Below, in pieces: positions 23,553 through 24,263 of a stretch of 24,263 bases of DNA. The position numbers and the translations under genes were made by a program. Position 1 is the stretch's first letter; each line of letters starts with the position of its first letter. The notes under the pieces are model-generated. The model saw only the letters and a list, made by a program, of their open reading frames with translations. It did not search any database and had not been told where the DNA came from. This DNA comes from Planctomycetota bacterium (GTDB taxonomy: Bacteria; Planctomycetota; Phycisphaerae; WQYP01), in the NCBI GenBank assembly GCA_023489375.1, contig JAMDCX010000014.1, positions 1 through 24,263 on the forward strand, written 5' to 3'.

Positions 23553-23686
23553 CTTCCAAATAGTTGTTGAACCGGTTGGTGCGTAGATTCCGGAGCACTG
23601 TCCGTGATATGGCCACCGGCTTGGCCGGTGGTGGAGTATTCAATGGTAATGCCCATCGGGAAGTTATTACGGTCCCATTCCTTACT
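23553..23686 (+). repeat. Dispersed repeats, hairpin type (copy 2) joined to 49-bp repeat
   Basis: Bases 23553-23641 match 99-187 and bases 23638-23686 match 561-609. The hairpin here (23613-23631) has arms CCACCGGC and GCCGGTGG with loop TTG. The two modules are contiguous here but about 370 bases apart at the left flank. Confidence 0.8.
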
Positions 23687-23767
23687 CATTAACTAACAAG
23701 CGGCCCGCAGGCATGCAGATTGGCAGGTTGGCCGGCTGACTACCAACTGCGGGCGATGGTATATAGC

Positions 23768-23880
23768 TATACTCAACGCGGCTTCTAATGATACAAGGGG
23801 AGACGTGGAATATGCGGGAAAGTGCTGATTTTAGAGGTATAATGTATATCAGAATGGCTCATTAATAGCCGTATGCAGTA
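23768..23880 (-). repeat. Second MITE-like repeat family (copy 2)
   Basis: The inverted counterpart of 5101-5213, about 87% identical by eye over the full 113 bases. Its ends are imperfect inverted repeats of ATGCGGCTATTAATG. Confidence 0.8.
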
Positions 23881-23962
23881 TAGTATGTATTAGGCCTGCT
23901 TGACACTCTGCGCAGCGCTGTTATACTCTTGAACATAAATCCTCCCTCGGGAGATTTATCAT

Positions 23963-23984
23963 GTTCTTCTCGATCGAGAAGAAC
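23963..23984. repeat. Perfect 22-base palindrome
   Basis: The arm GTTCTTCTCGA is followed directly by its exact reverse complement. Just upstream, GAACAT-AAATC-TCCC (from about 23933) can pair with GGGA-GATTT-ATGTTC, overlapping the palindrome by four bases, so two alternative structures compete. Confidence 0.7.
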
Positions 23985-24032
23985 AGAGAAAAGACAGATA
24001 AGATGGTAATACAATATTGATGGTATATACTG

Positions 24033-24068
24033 AATGTACGGTATCAATTAAATGTACGGTATCAATTA
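24033..24068 (+). repeat. Tandem duplication, 18 bp x 2
   Basis: Two exact adjacent copies of AATGTACGGTATCAATTA. Confidence 0.9.
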
Positions 24069-24163
24069 TATGAAATGATATTGTAGCTAAAAATTGTTCT
24101 GACTTTTTTTGAAGAAGCTGCCATGATCCAATCGAAGTTCCCAAATCACAGCCATAAAAATTT

Positions 24164-24263
24164 CAACCGTTCACGGGAAAAAATACGCCAAAAATCAAAG
24201 AAATAATGTGGAGTCTGGACTTTAGTAGACATAAAAATCACGAAAAACAGGGAGCGTGAGGTA
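24164..24263 (+). repeat. MITE-like element, 152-bp type, partial copy at window edge
   Basis: It starts with CAACCGTTCACGGG, the terminal word of the family, and bases 24184-24263 match 762-841 with about six differences. The right end lies beyond the window. Confidence 0.8.

Larger units (their letters stand above)
23387..24263. other. Gene-free, repeat-rich right flank
   Basis: No supported gene. It holds copies of four repeat types also found at the left of the window, plus unique structure: a bulged stem-loop (about 23933-23966), a perfect 22-base palindrome (23963-23984) and an 18-base tandem duplication (24033-24068). Confidence 0.6.

Noticed and set aside
1..24263. CRISPR arrays, tRNA or rRNA genes
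   Set aside because: Repeats are irregularly spaced and dispersed rather than alternating with spacers; no cloverleaf with a T-loop consensus and no rRNA core sequence was found by eye.

Overview
The window looks like chromosomal DNA of a free-living Gram-negative-type bacterium, most likely a planctomycete and perhaps of the Phycisphaerae group. The basis is the long sigma factor with several helix-turn-helix segments ahead of sigma region 2, a lone STAS protein with the LSS motif, a hypothetical protein ending in a pseudopilin-like SVGPNG tail, mid-range GC and long repeat-rich intergenic stretches. This placement is inference from family resemblance; no rRNA or other marker gene is present.

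Layout. Positions 1-1424 carry no convincing gene and are packed with short dispersed repeats. Next come a CheY-like receiver protein (+), gcvH (-), a leader region with the features of a ribosome-controlled attenuator, and cimA (+). After a 600-base gap with a second repeat family come an aldo/keto reductase (+) and ispE (+), which faces an amidohydrolase-like gene (-). A STAS protein and dnaN (both -) are separated from the sigma gene (+) by a 646-base divergent region containing a long imperfect hairpin. Beyond the sigma gene is a 514-base gap with a second structured-RNA candidate. From 13.4 kb on, all genes are on the minus strand: a peptide-transporter permease and binding protein, an SDR, a photolyase behind ruvX, a UDP-glucuronate-decarboxylase-like enzyme followed by mannose-1-phosphate guanylyltransferase, and a membrane-anchored hypothetical protein. 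The last 877 bases are again repeat territory and end in a partial copy of an element also present near the left edge.

How the genes relate. Most encode housekeeping functions: isoleucine precursor synthesis (cimA), isoprenoids (ispE), one-carbon metabolism (gcvH), replication (dnaN) and DNA upkeep (ruvX, phr). The two nucleotide-sugar enzymes form a small operon probably feeding surface polysaccharide. Close pairs suggesting co-transcription are dnaN-STAS, binding protein-permease (ATGA overlap), ruvX-phr and the sugar-nucleotide pair.

The most interesting signals are non-coding: (1) promoter, Val/Ile-rich leader ORF, three mutually exclusive pairings and an intrinsic terminator before cimA; (2) a 161-nt imperfect hairpin, 6S-like in shape only, between dnaN and the sigma gene; (3) nested pairings around a GNRA-capped stem with tandem G-A pairs after the sigma gene; (4) two or more families of MITE-like repeats. 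All pairings were read by eye and not folded by software.
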